Source: Tumebacillus avium
Lineage (GTDB): Bacteria > Bacillota > Bacilli > Tumebacillales > Tumebacillaceae
Reading direction: 5' to 3'
DNA: 64,000 nt
Assembly: GCF_002162355.1 (NCBI RefSeq)
Contig: NZ_CP021434.1
Coordinates: forward strand, 4,704,001 to 4,768,000
Shown here: piece by piece, positions 55,554-64,000 of the stretch
Numbering within the stretch: the first letter of the stretch is position 1
Layout of the letters: each line of letters opens with the position of its first letter
Notes under the pieces: generated by a model
The model's input: the letters and a program-made list of their open reading frames with translations, nothing else
What the model was told of the DNA's origin: nothing
The model's database searches: none
Program-made: the position numbers and the translations under genes

Positions 55554-56200
55554 CCTGCCGTGTGCTGATCGCCGACGACCATCCCTTGTCCCGCGATGCC
55601 GTGCGGACGCTGCTCGAAGGCGTCGAACCGTTTGAACTGGTAGGCGTTGCCAAAAACGGGCAGGAGGCGGTCGACCTCTGCGCCGAACTGTCGCCCGACC
55701 TCGTGCTGATGGACATCCACATGCCGAAGCTGAGCGGACTGGAAGCGACCCGCCTGATCAAAAAGGCGAACAGCGCCGTCAAGATCGTCATGCTGACCGT
55801 GTCTGATGATGTGGCCGACCTGTTTACGGCGATCCAATATGGGGCCCAAGGCTACCTGCTGAAGAACCTCAACCCGGACGACTGGATGCATTACCTGCAT
55901 GCCCTGCTCGACGAAAACGGCGAGATCCCCCGCGAGATGGCCGGCCGGCTGATGCACAGCTTCCGGACGGAAAAAGCACCCGATGAGCCGTCACCCTCCC
56001 TGCTGACCGGGCGCGAACGGGAAATCCTCGCCTGTGTGGCAGGGGGCGACACGAACAAGCAGGTCGCCGAGCAGCTCGTCATCGCCGAAAACACCGTGAA
56101 GAACCACATCAAGAACATCCTCGACAAATTAAATCTCGACAATCGCGTGCAGCTCGCCGCCTATGCGGTGCGGCACGGATTTCAACGGGAAAAGCCATGA
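55550..56200 (+). CDS. NarL/LuxR-family response regulator
   Basis: 216 aa. Receiver domain with Asp55 in LVLMDIHMP, acidic pair ADDHP at 8-12, and conserved Thr/Lys (MLTVSD, LLKNLNP), followed by a LuxR helix-turn-helix (LTGREREILACVAGGDTNKQ). ATG 55550 overlaps the kinase stop (ATGA). Likely cognate partner of the kinase. A link to oxygen or oxidase control is suggested only by location. Confidence 0.92.
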   Translation: MTCRVLIADDHPLSRDAVRTLLEGVEPFELVGVAKNGQEAVDLCAELSPDLVLMDIHMPKLSGLEATRLIKKANSAVKIVMLTVSDDVADLFTAIQYGAQGYLLKNLNPDDWMHYLHALLDENGEIPREMAGRLMHSFRTEKAPDEPSPSLLTGREREILACVAGGDTNKQVAEQLVIAENTVKNHIKNILDKLNLDNRVQLAAYAVRHGFQREKP

Positions 56201-56226
56201 TCTGTGAAAAGATCATGGCTTTTTTG
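56191..56226 (+). terminator. Terminator of the two-component genes
   Basis: Stem aagccatgatct / agatcatggctt followed by TTTTT, overlapping the response-regulator stop codon. Confidence 0.85.
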
Positions 56227-56242
56227 CCGATACTGCATATGT

Positions 56243-56959
56243 TTACGAGAACCAGAGTTTGAACAGGCCGTCGGTGACGCCGACACCGTACATGTAATAC
56301 ACGCCAAATACGGCGGAAAACGCGCCGGTCGTGCGGATCAGCACCTTGTGGAAGCGCGGTTTGTCCTGTGTCAGCAAGAACGGGACGGAGATCACCGTGG
56401 TGAACAGGAGCATGGAAATCACCGTGCCAAGGCCAAAGATCAGGATAAACGACATCGCCTGCCAGACGGTGTCGACCGTCTCCAGCGTCAGGAGCATCAT
56501 CGCCGCACTACCTGCCAAACCATGAACAAAGCCGATAAAGACCGATTTCAAATAGGAGACGCGATGATGTTGATGGTCATGAGCGGATAGCTGTTCATGC
56601 GAATGAAAATGATTGTGTTCCACGCTGCCGTGCGTGTGTGCATGGGCGTGAACCTTTTGTTTGCGGAATTTGAACACCGCGTTCAGCCCGAGGTAGACGA
56701 GCATGATGCCGACCGTAAACTCCAGCGACATCGCCAGGATTTCCGGAATTTCATTTTTCATCAGCATCAGGATCAGTCCGACCGCAAACAGCGTCGCGGT
56801 GTGGCCGATGCCCCAGAACACCCCGGCCAGCGAGGCGCGCCACAGCTTTTGGCTTTGCGAAGCGATCGTCGAAACGGCGATGACATGGTCCGGTTCAATC
56901 GCATGCTTCATCCCGAGCAAGAAACCGAATGCGAGCACAGAGAACAATTCTATTTCCAT
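56243..56959 (-). CDS. NicO/UreH-like membrane transporter with His-rich loop
   Basis: 238 aa with about six hydrophobic helices. The N-terminal HAIEPDHVIAVSTI (near residue 19-32) is the HX4DH-type nickel/cobalt signature. A cytoplasmic loop (about 100-135) is extremely histidine-rich (HAHAHTHG, HNHFHSH, HDHQHH), which would bind Ni, Co or Cu. ATG 56959 follows gaggtgag. It may supply or remove transition metal; it lies next to copper-handling ycnJ-ycnI. UreH/nickel permease and sulfite-exporter-like readings are both possible. Confidence 0.75.
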   Translation of the reverse strand: MEIELFSVLAFGFLLGMKHAIEPDHVIAVSTIASQSQKLWRASLAGVFWGIGHTATLFAVGLILMLMKNEIPEILAMSLEFTVGIMLVYLGLNAVFKFRKQKVHAHAHTHGSVEHNHFHSHEQLSAHDHQHHRVSYLKSVFIGFVHGLAGSAAMMLLTLETVDTVWQAMSFILIFGLGTVISMLLFTTVISVPFLLTQDKPRFHKVLIRTTGAFSAVFGVYYMYGVGVTDGLFKLWFS

Positions 56960-57132
56960 CATCTCACCTCTTTGTGTTTCATTTTCCATGGAACTGAGTA
57001 TTCCGTCAATCGAAAATGTTCACAATCGACATCCTCCGTTCACAAAGATAGCCCGATAGAGCCATACAGCCCCCCGCGTCCCGCACGTATAGTAGAGGCA
57101 TACAGAACAAACGAAAGAAATGGGATGACGCC

Positions 57133-58368
57133 ATGAAGAAAAGTGCGCTGCTTGGGTTGTGCCTGCTGTTTCTCTGCCTGTTCACCACCCCGGCCTTCGC
57201 CCATGCCACGCTGTTGCAAAGCACGCCCTCAGAAGGTGCAGTGCTGCAGCAGAATCCCGGCGCGGTGAAGCTGCTGTTCAGCGAATCCTTAACTCCCGAA
57301 CTCATCGAACTGCACCTTTATAACTGGGAAGCCGAACAGATCGAACTGCCTCCGCCGCAGCTGACCAAAGGCAACGCCTCCGAAGCGTACGCCGAACTTC
57401 CTGCCGGTCTGCCAGAAGGCAGTTACCGCGTGCTGTGGAGCGTGGTCTCCGAGGACGGCCATCTGATCGACGGCGAAGTGTCCTTTGCGCTCGGACAGGT
57501 TTCGGAAAACATCGCCCCGATCGCCGCAGGCGAGGGAAGCGCCGAAACGGTCGACACCGTGCACATCATCGCGCACGATGCGGCCGAAAGCATCCTGCTG
57601 GTGGCAGCCGGACTGTATCTGTTGTCTCTGTACGCCAAACGCATGAACGTGCCGCAAGCGTCTGAGCTGCTCGGACGCTGGAAAAAAGCCGGCTGGGCGC
57701 TGCTGCTGCTCTTGTCGGCCGGTGAGTTGATCACCATGCTGATCATTCTGGAAGACGATGCGCTGAGCCGCGTGTTCCAGCAAGGCGAACTGGGGATTTT
57801 GACCGAAACGCCGTTTCTGGTGACGGTGCTTCTGCAAATGCTGCTCTTGCTGCTGCTGGCCCTGCCCGGCATGATGAAGAGCTGGCCGGCGCTGATCTTC
57901 ACCCTGCTGACCCTGAATATGGCGCAAAGCGGCCATGCCCTGGCCCTCGAGCCGATGTGGCTGGCGCTGCTCCTGCGCATGCTGCATCTGCTGTCGATCG
58001 CACTGTGGGTCGGTGGACTGTTCTACCTGCTGCTGCTCTGGCGGCGGCCTCTTGAGAAAAGCCTTTTCCGCTCCTTCTTCCTGCGCGTATTCCTCGGTTC
58101 GTCGCTTTTGGTCGCATTGTCCGGCGTGCTGATGGTTGGCGTGCAGACCGACTGGAGCGCAGTGCTGGCGGCAGGAACGCTGTGGAGCGGGCTGTTGTTC
58201 AGCAAAATCAGTCTGATGGCCATCATGCTGGCGCTTGCTCTGGTGCAATCGACGCGCTGGCGCAAAGACGCGCAGAAGCTGTCCTATCCGCTGCTGCGCA
58301 TCGAATGGGTCTTCGGCCTGCTGGTCATCCTAGCCGGCGTTGTCATGAGCATGATCGCATACCCCTAA
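57133..58368 (+). CDS. ycnJ: CopC-CopD fusion copper protein (YcnJ-like)
   Basis: 411 aa. Signal peptide ending AFA is followed by a mature N-terminal His24 in HATLLQSTPSEG, a CopC beta-barrel (about 24-120) with DGHLIDGEVSFALG, then a CopD membrane domain with about eight helices (150-411). YcnJ in B. subtilis is a copper importer/storage protein induced by copper limitation. ATG 57133; operon with ycnI 20 nt further on. A YcnK regulator gene is not seen nearby. Confidence 0.88.
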   Translation: MKKSALLGLCLLFLCLFTTPAFAHATLLQSTPSEGAVLQQNPGAVKLLFSESLTPELIELHLYNWEAEQIELPPPQLTKGNASEAYAELPAGLPEGSYRVLWSVVSEDGHLIDGEVSFALGQVSENIAPIAAGEGSAETVDTVHIIAHDAAESILLVAAGLYLLSLYAKRMNVPQASELLGRWKKAGWALLLLLSAGELITMLIILEDDALSRVFQQGELGILTETPFLVTVLLQMLLLLLLALPGMMKSWPALIFTLLTLNMAQSGHALALEPMWLALLLRMLHLLSIALWVGGLFYLLLLWRRPLEKSLFRSFFLRVFLGSSLLVALSGVLMVGVQTDWSAVLAAGTLWSGLLFSKISLMAIMLALALVQSTRWRKDAQKLSYPLLRIEWVFGLLVILAGVVMSMIAYP

Positions 58369-58388
58369 CTTTGAGGAGGAACCTCTAC

Positions 58389-59033
58389 ATGAAAATGAAA
58401 CATATCGCTGCTGCTGTGATCACAACTGCCGCCTTCACTCTGCTTGCCGGGACTGCTTCCGCTCACGTCACCGTCTGGCCGAAAGCAACCACGACGGGCG
58501 CTTATGAAAAATACACCGTGCGCGTGCCGGTCGAAAAAGAAGTCAACACCACCAAAGTCAAAGTCGAATTCCCGGCGGGGATGAAAGTCTCCACCGTCAA
58601 GCCGCTCACCGGCTGGAACTACGAGTTTGAAAAAGACTCCGAAGGCGTCAACAAAGCGGTCACCTGGACGGCCGCTGCGGGCGGCGGCATCAAGCCGCAT
58701 GAGTTTGTCGAGTTTGAATTTGTCGGCGCCAACCCGCAAGAAGCGGGCGAAGGCACGCTGGTCTTCAAAGCGTACCAGACCTACGCGGACAACACCGTCG
58801 TCGAGTGGGCCGGCGCGCCCGATTCTGACAACCCGGCGTCTGTCACCTCCCTGACCCAAGCGGCAGCGGGCGACGACCACCACGGCGGCACAGGCGGCGG
58901 TACGGAAGAACACAGCCACGAAGAAGAGGCAGCCACCGATGCAGGCACCACGGACACCAACAACACCTGGCCGATCGTCCTCTCTGGCGCAGCACTCCTC
59001 GTCTCGCTGATCTCCCTGTTCCGCAAGCGCTAA
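58389..59033 (+). CDS. ycnI: YcnI-like DUF1775 copper-binding protein
   Basis: 214 aa. A signal peptide ends at SA, so His26 of HVTVWP would be the mature N-terminal residue, the position used for copper binding by the B. subtilis homologue. The DUF1775 domain runs to about 150; a His/Glu-rich linker (DDHHGGTGG, HSHEEE) and one C-terminal membrane helix (about 190-210) with a basic end follow. Translationally close to ycnJ; start ATG 58389 after ggagg. Confidence 0.9.
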   Translation: MKMKHIAAAVITTAAFTLLAGTASAHVTVWPKATTTGAYEKYTVRVPVEKEVNTTKVKVEFPAGMKVSTVKPLTGWNYEFEKDSEGVNKAVTWTAAAGGGIKPHEFVEFEFVGANPQEAGEGTLVFKAYQTYADNTVVEWAGAPDSDNPASVTSLTQAAAGDDHHGGTGGGTEEHSHEEEAATDAGTTDTNNTWPIVLSGAALLVSLISLFRKR

Positions 59034-59036
59034 TCT

Positions 59037-59069
59037 AAAAAAGCCCTGACCGATCCGGTCAGGGCTTTT
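59037..59069. terminator. Bidirectional terminator
   Basis: Stem aagccctgacc / ggtcagggctt with A and T tracts, shared by ycnI and aroA(G). Confidence 0.88.
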
Positions 59070-59083
59070 GCTATCTACTTGAT

Positions 59084-60178
59084 TTACTTCGCTTGCACAG
59101 CGTCTTTCAAAAATCCGCTCTGGCGAAGCTGGTTCATCAGCGTGCTGAACTGCTGCAGATCCAACTGCTGCTTGGCATCGGACAACGCGACAGCCGGCTC
59201 GTTGTGCGTTTCGACGATCAGGCCGTCCGCGCCAACCGCAATCGCAGCTTTGGCGATCGGGAGCATGATGTCCTTGCGCCCGGTCGAGTGTGACACGTCG
59301 ACCACGACCGGCAGATGCGTTTCCTGCTTCAAAATCGGCACGGCCGAGATGTCCAACGTGTTGCGCGTTGCCTTCTCATAGGTGCGGATGCCGCGCTCGC
59401 AGAGAATGATCTGATCGTTTCCGCGCGACGCGATATACTCCGCCGCATAGAGCAGCTCTTCGATCGTCGCCGACAGCCCGCGCTTGAGCAGCACCGGCTT
59501 GCGCACCGAACCGGCCGCTTTCAGCAGCTCGAAGTTCTGCATGTTGCGCGCGCCGATCTGAATCACGTCGATATACTCGCACGCCATCTCCACATCTTCC
59601 GGCGCGACGATCTCCGAGACGCAGACCATGCCGTGGCGCTTCGCCGTCTCGCTCAGGATCTTCAAGCCCTCTTTGCCGAGACCTTGGAAGTCATACGGCG
59701 ACGTGCGCGGCTTGTAAGCGCCGCCGCGCAACAGCAGGATGCCTTCGCCTTTCAGATGCGACGCGACCGCCTCCATCTGCCCTTCCGTCTCCACGGAGCA
59801 CGGGCCGGAGATGATGACCGGAGCGCCGCCGCCAACGGTCAGCGGTCCGACCTGCACGACCGTATCCTGCGATTTGTTCTTGCGGGAGATCAGCAGCGAT
59901 TTCTTCTCTTCCTCCTGCAGCCCAAGCGATGCCTGGAAGATCTGCTTGAACAGATGGCGGATCGTATCGTCAGGGAACGGGCCCTTGTTCGCGCCGACCA
60001 CCTTGTCCAGCATCTCCTTCTCACGGATCGGGTCAAACCGCTCCGTGCCCTTGCCGCTCTTGAGCAGACCGATCTCCGATACCAGCTCTGCGCGCCGGTT
60101 CAGCACCTCTAAAATCTCAAGGTTCACCTCATCTAGTTGGCTGCGCAATTCCTCAAATCTCTCTTTGCTCATGCTCAT
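59084..60178 (-). CDS. aroA: Bifunctional chorismate mutase/DAHP synthase
   Basis: 364 aa. An N-terminal chorismate-mutase domain of the AroQ type (1-85; [20 protein letters not shown]) is fused to a DAHP synthase of the AroG-beta type (100-364; [26 protein letters not shown]). In Bacillus the mutase part serves as a sensor that gives inhibition by chorismate/prephenate. It catalyses the first shikimate-pathway step. ATG 60178 follows gaggaga; downstream of hisC on the same strand with a 44-nt gap. Confidence 0.96.
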   Translation of the reverse strand: MSMSKERFEELRSQLDEVNLEILEVLNRRAELVSEIGLLKSGKGTERFDPIREKEMLDKVVGANKGPFPDDTIRHLFKQIFQASLGLQEEEKKSLLISRKNKSQDTVVQVGPLTVGGGAPVIISGPCSVETEGQMEAVASHLKGEGILLLRGGAYKPRTSPYDFQGLGKEGLKILSETAKRHGMVCVSEIVAPEDVEMACEYIDVIQIGARNMQNFELLKAAGSVRKPVLLKRGLSATIEELLYAAEYIASRGNDQIILCERGIRTYEKATRNTLDISAVPILKQETHLPVVVDVSHSTGRKDIMLPIAKAAIAVGADGLIVETHNEPAVALSDAKQQLDLQQFSTLMNQLRQSGFLKDAVQAK

Positions 60179-60221
60179 CTCACTCTCCTCAGCTCATTGT
60201 TAGATCAAGTCAACTTTTATT

Positions 60222-61343
60222 CTACACCTTTTGCGCGAGGGTGGAAACCACCTTTTCGAAAGCTGTAAGGAAGCGCTCATTTTCTTCCTGCAGCCCGATC
60301 GAAACGCGCAGATATCCCGGAATGCCAAGCGCAGTCCCGCTGCGCGTGATCACGCCTTCACGCAAAAGAGCGTCAAATAACTCCTTATCATCCTGACGTG
60401 TATCAAAGATCAGGAAGTTCCCTTGGGTCGGCACCGTCTCGTACCCGAGTGCGCCAAGCCCTCCCTGCAACTGCTCATACCCGGCGCGGTTCAGCGTTCG
60501 CGACGCCTCGACATGCTCCTCGTCGTCCAGCGCAGCGACTGCGCCGACCTGGGCCAGCATGTTCACATTAAACGGCTCCCGCGTGCGGTTGATCGCATCG
60601 AGCACTTCCGGACGGCCAAACATGTAGCCGAGGCGCAGTCCGGCCAGCGCGTACATCTTGGAGAAGGTGCGCATGACAAGTACATTGTACCCCCGCTTCA
60701 GGAAATCAATTCCTTGTGCATAATCGCCTTCCGTCACGTATTCATTATACGCTTCGTCGAGGATCACCAGGACGCGGGACGGCACCCGGTCGAGAAACGC
60801 CTGCAGGTCAGCCTCGCGAATGTACGTGCCGGTCGGGTTGTTCGGCGAGCAGAGATAAAGAATTTTCGTCTTGTCCGTCACGGCGTTCAGCATCGCTTCC
60901 AAGTCGTACTCAAAATCGGACTTCAGCGGCACCGCCACCGTTTTGGCGTCCATCAATTGCGCGCCAAACCAATACTGCGAAAACGACGGCGACGGCACAA
61001 CGATCTCATCGCCCGGATGCAGGAACGTCTCCGAAGTCAGCTTGATCAGGTCATCCGACCCGTTGCCGACGAGAATCTGCCCGGCCGGAATGCCGCTTTT
61101 GGCGCTTAGAGCTTCCTTTAAGGAAACGGCGCCGCCGTCCGGATAGCGGTTCACATTCGCCACCGCATCCAAAATCGCCGCTTGCGCTTTCTTCGACGGA
61201 CCCAGCGGATTTTCGTTGGAAGCAAGCTTGGTGACATCGGTCAGGCCAAACTCCCGCTTCACGTCGGAAATCGGCTTGCCCGGCGAATAAGGCTTGATCT
61301 CAAACAGATTTTTCCGCACGTTGTTCAAAATTTCTTGTGACAT
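60222..61343 (-). CDS. hisC: Histidinol-phosphate/aromatic aminotransferase
   Basis: 373 aa fold-type I PLP enzyme. Lys229 in RTFSKMYALAGLR binds PLP; NENPLG, SPNNPTG and ILDEAYNEY are conserved. In Bacillus HisC serves both histidine and Tyr/Phe synthesis, which fits its position before aroA(G). ATG 61343 follows gggagg; the open frame starts ten codons upstream without a signal. Divergent from ilvA. Confidence 0.94.
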   Translation of the reverse strand: MSQEILNNVRKNLFEIKPYSPGKPISDVKREFGLTDVTKLASNENPLGPSKKAQAAILDAVANVNRYPDGGAVSLKEALSAKSGIPAGQILVGNGSDDLIKLTSETFLHPGDEIVVPSPSFSQYWFGAQLMDAKTVAVPLKSDFEYDLEAMLNAVTDKTKILYLCSPNNPTGTYIREADLQAFLDRVPSRVLVILDEAYNEYVTEGDYAQGIDFLKRGYNVLVMRTFSKMYALAGLRLGYMFGRPEVLDAINRTREPFNVNMLAQVGAVAALDDEEHVEASRTLNRAGYEQLQGGLGALGYETVPTQGNFLIFDTRQDDKELFDALLREGVITRSGTALGIPGYLRVSIGLQEENERFLTAFEKVVSTLAQKV

Positions 61344-61467
61344 GGACCGATGCCTCCCGAACGCTGTTTTCATGCATGAATTTCATGGTAGAATGAAGGA
61401 GAAACTTGTCAGCTTTTGTCTGGTGCTTTTTTGCTGTAACACGTCAAAGTGACAAATTTTAATCCTG

Positions 61468-61496
61468 ATTATAGCACATAAAAAAACCATTGACAA
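61468..61496 (-). promoter_or_regulatory. Sigma-A promoter of hisC
   Basis: Minus strand TTGTCA (61491-61496), 17-bp spacer, TATAAT (61468-61473). No T-box or other leader element was recognised between it and hisC. Confidence 0.7.
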
Positions 61497-61529
61497 TAGA
61501 AGTGTCCTCAGAGAAAGGTGTGCTCCCTC

Positions 61530-62735
61530 GTGCTTACAATGACCGATTTCCTCGCCGCCCGCGCGAATTTGCAAGGCGTGATTCACAACACTCCGCTCGA
61601 CTATTCGAAGACGTTCTCCGATCTGTCGCACAACGAGATTTATATGAAGCTGGAGAACTTGCAGAAGACGGGCTCCTTCAAAATCCGCGGCGCGTTCCAC
61701 AAGATCGCCACCTTGACCGATGCGGAGCGCCAGCACGGCGTGATCGCCGCTTCGGCGGGCAACCATGCCCAAGGCGTCGCCTACGGCGCCAACAACGCCG
61801 GCATCCCCTGCATCATCGTCATGCCGGAAGCGGCGCCGCTTTCCAAAGTCGAAGCGACCGCCCGCTATGGCGCACAGGTCATCCTGCACGGCAGCAACTA
61901 TGACGAAGCGTACGCCAAAGCGCTGGAGCTGCAGCAAGAGCGCGGCATGACGTTCGTGCACGCCTTTGACGACCCGGCGGTGATCGCCGGACAGGGCACG
62001 ATCGCGCTGGAAGTGCTGGAACAGCTCCCCGACATCGACGTGCTGGTCGCTCCGGTCGGCGGCGGCGGTCTGATCGCAGGCATCGCGCTCGCCGCCAAGC
62101 TCGCCAAGCCGGACATTCAGATCGTCGGCGTGGAAGCGGCAGGTGCTGCCTGCATGAAGACGTCGATCGACGCAGGCGAGATCGGCACTTTGGAAACGGT
62201 CGCGACGATCGCCGACGGCATCTGCGTGCGCCGCCCCGGCGACATCACCTACCAGCTGACCCGGCAGTATGTCGACCACATCGTCACCGTCGAAGAAGAA
62301 GAGATCGCCCGCGCCATGCTGCTCGCCGTCGAGCGCAACAAGATGGTCGTCGAAGGAGCGGGCGCGACCGGACTGGCTGCCGCGCTCTACGACAAGCTGC
62401 CCTTCCGCGACAAGAAGACCGCCGTGCTGATCTCCGGCGGCAACGTCGACGTCAACTTCTTGTCGCGCATCATCGAGCGCGGCCTCGTCGAAGCGGGCCG
62501 CTACCTGCGCATCAACACCACCGTGCCCGACAAGCCGGGCGTGCTGCAGGAGATCCTCGGCATCTTCGCCACCGAGCGCGCCAACATCATCGGCATTCAG
62601 CACCATCGCATGGGCTCCCGCGTTATGCTTGGCGAAGCGGAAGTCGAGATCGACATCGAAACGCGCGACCATGCGCACCAGGACCGGATTTTGAAGCGTT
62701 TACAGGAAAAAGGCTTCTCGGTCATCACCCGATAA
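61530..62735 (+). CDS. ilvA: Threonine ammonia-lyase
   Basis: 401 aa. PLP lysine Lys51 in TGSFKIRGA, the SAGNHAQGVAYGA loop and GGGGLIAG glycine loop identify a threonine/serine dehydratase making 2-oxobutanoate. A C-terminal ACT domain (about 325-400; TVPDKPGVLQEILG) indicates amino-acid control. GTG 61530 lies about 9 nt behind aaaggtg; ATG 61539 is a weaker choice. TdcB-like catabolic or biosynthetic use cannot be separated by sequence alone. Confidence 0.92.
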   Translation: MLTMTDFLAARANLQGVIHNTPLDYSKTFSDLSHNEIYMKLENLQKTGSFKIRGAFHKIATLTDAERQHGVIAASAGNHAQGVAYGANNAGIPCIIVMPEAAPLSKVEATARYGAQVILHGSNYDEAYAKALELQQERGMTFVHAFDDPAVIAGQGTIALEVLEQLPDIDVLVAPVGGGGLIAGIALAAKLAKPDIQIVGVEAAGAACMKTSIDAGEIGTLETVATIADGICVRRPGDITYQLTRQYVDHIVTVEEEEIARAMLLAVERNKMVVEGAGATGLAAALYDKLPFRDKKTAVLISGGNVDVNFLSRIIERGLVEAGRYLRINTTVPDKPGVLQEILGIFATERANIIGIQHHRMGSRVMLGEAEVEIDIETRDHAHQDRILKRLQEKGFSVITR

Positions 62736-62760
62736 TCTTTTTGAAAAGGGGGTCTTGACC

Positions 62761-64000
62761 TTGACCCAGTACGACTTGCAACATCGGCAGGAAGAACAGA
62801 TCTTTGCGCTCGACATCGGCACGCGCACCGTGGTTGGACTCGTCGCCCGCTTTAATGGAGACGGGCTGCTCGAAGTCGCCGCCACTGTAGAAAAAGAGCA
62901 CGCCACCCGCGCCATGCTCGACGGGCAGATTCACGATGTTGCCCTCGTCGCCGATGTGATTCGCAAAGTAAAAGCGGAATTGGAGCAATCGACCGGCCCG
63001 CTGCGCAAAGTCGCGGTGGCCGCCGCCGGCCGTTCCTTGAAAACGATCCGCACCCGCGTCGACCGCGACATTCAAGGCGAGCGCATCACCCGCGAGGTCA
63101 TCCTCGCCCTCGAACTGACCGCCGTCCAGCAGGCGGAGCGTCAACTGCAGGATCTTGCGCCCGACGCGGCGCGCTATCACTGTGTCGGCTACACCGTCGT
63201 CCACTACCTGCTCGACGACAGCGTGATCGGGTCGCTCGAAGACCAGTTTGGCTTGAAGGCCAGCGTGGAGATCATCGCCACCTTCCTGCCCCGCGTCGTC
63301 ATCGACTCCCTGCAGATGGCCTTGGAGCGTGCCGACTTGGAGATGGCCGCGTTGACTTTGGAGCCGATTGCGGCGATCAACGCCTTGATCCCGCCTTCGA
63401 TGCGCAAATTAAACCTCGTGCTCGTCGACATCGGCGCGGGCACATCTGACATCGCATTGACTGCGGAAGGCACCGTCGTCGCATATGGCATGGTGCCGGT
63501 CGCAGGCGATGAGATCACCGAAGCTCTGTCGCAGCGCCACCTGCTCGACTTCCCGGACGCGGAGCTGCTCAAGCGCCGCCTGATGACCAACGAGCAGGTC
63601 CAGTTCACCGACGTGCTGGGCATGGAATATGACCTGCCTGCGCGCGACGTGATCGAATCGATCCAGGAAGAAGTGCGCAGCCTCGCAACGCAGATCGCCT
63701 ACGAAGTGTTTAAGCTCAACAACAAGGCCCCCGCCGCCGTCATGCTGGTCGGCGGCGGTTCGCAGACGCCGATGCTCGGCCCGTTGCTTGCTGCCGAGCT
63801 GAAGCTGCCCAAGGAGCGTGTCGCCATTCGCGGCACCGACGCGATCAAACAGCTCGCCGCCCAGCACGAGGCATTGTCCGGCCCGCAGGCGGTCACACCG
63901 ATCGGCATCGCGCTGGCGGCGCTGCAGCATCCCGTCTCCTCGGTGGCGATTCACGTCAACGGCAAGTCGCTGCGCCTGTTCGAGTTCCGCCAGATCACCG
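62761..64000 (+). CDS. FtsA/PilM-like ATPase domain protein, partial at window end
   Basis: 413 codons to the window edge with no stop. It has the actin/HSP70-like ATPase pattern of FtsA: phosphate 1 IFALDIGTRTVVGLV (14-28), phosphate 2 LVLVDIGAGTSDIAL near residue 220, and the adenosine motif VMLVGGGSQTPML near 330. The TTG start at 62761 follows aaaggggg, 25 nt behind ilvA. Too divergent from typical FtsA to call it the divisome protein; a longer FtsA-domain protein of unknown role in Bacillota is likely. Confidence 0.7.
   Translation, partial: MTQYDLQHRQEEQIFALDIGTRTVVGLVARFNGDGLLEVAATVEKEHATRAMLDGQIHDVALVADVIRKVKAELEQSTGPLRKVAVAAAGRSLKTIRTRVDRDIQGERITREVILALELTAVQQAERQLQDLAPDAARYHCVGYTVVHYLLDDSVIGSLEDQFGLKASVEIIATFLPRVVIDSLQMALERADLEMAALTLEPIAAINALIPPSMRKLNLVLVDIGAGTSDIALTAEGTVVAYGMVPVAGDEITEALSQRHLLDFPDAELLKRRLMTNEQVQFTDVLGMEYDLPARDVIESIQEEVRSLATQIAYEVFKLNNKAPAAVMLVGGGSQTPMLGPLLAAELKLPKERVAIRGTDAIKQLAAQHEALSGPQAVTPIGIALAALQHPVSSVAIHVNGKSLRLFEFRQIT

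Noticed and set aside
61374..61529. Possible T-box leader between hisC and ilvA
   Set aside because: No T-box sequence (the TGGN-pairing bulge) and no specifier stem was found on either strand; only a hisC promoter is evident.

Overview
The window is a GC-rich stretch (about 60% by eye) of the chromosome of an aerobic, endospore-forming Bacillota. Spore genes include gerM, gerE and spoVAF. Gene order from ysmB-racE-gerM-rph-rdgB-ysnB through tRNAs to tig-clpX-lonB-lon-ysxC, and the groupings sdhCAB/gerE and trxA-uvrC-lysC, match the Bacillus subtilis arrangement as I remember it. High GC, an S-layer-type lipid/peptide-binding fusion and a cbb3-type oxidase suggest a lineage such as Alicyclobacillaceae (Tumebacillus-like). 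That placement is inference. No insertion sequence, prophage or CRISPR array was seen.

Layout. 0-4.3 kb (+): a nitrate/sulfonate/pyrimidine-type ABC importer, interrupted by an antisense, 3'-truncated tctB remnant, then an EamA exporter. 4.4-31 kb (-): a DUF4097 protein with a Pro/Ala/Thr tail; the proteostasis block ysxC, lon, lonB, clpX, tig; a Gly-Arg-His-Gln tRNA operon; ysnB, rdgB, rph, gerM, racE, ysmB; two MFS exporters; an AhpD-like protein; an uncharacterised 355-aa protein; an alpha/beta hydrolase-NUDIX-histidine phosphatase operon; gerE; a lone CheX-like protein; and sdhCAB. 29-36 kb (-): aspartate-family amino-acid synthesis in two riboswitch units. A lysine riboswitch precedes full-length lysC. 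A SAM-I riboswitch precedes an ACT-less second aspartokinase, metX and hom. uvrC and trxA lie beyond. 36.5-41.6 kb: an Hsp20-like gene, then a compact minus-strand series spoVAF, class III aminotransferase, SRPBCC protein and a homologue of cyanobacterial acyl-ACP reductase. 41.6-49 kb: pspA, an oligopeptide-binding protein fused to SLH domains, and acsA divergent from acuABC. 49-64 kb: an HD-GYP protein, an L,D-transpeptidase, a cbb3 oxidase operon ccoNOSP, a DesK/NarL-type two-component pair, a NicO/UreH-like transporter, copper genes ycnJ-ycnI, aroA(G)-hisC, ilvA, and a truncated FtsA-like ATPase gene.

The strongest candidate for an undescribed system is the aminotransferase/SRPBCC/acyl-ACP-reductase cassette. 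It contains the enzymes expected to turn acyl-ACP into a fatty aldehyde and then a long-chain amine, and it sits directly behind a spore-membrane gene. Second is the split of aspartokinase between two riboswitches, where the methionine-side copy has lost its allosteric ACT domains and so appears to be controlled only at the RNA level.
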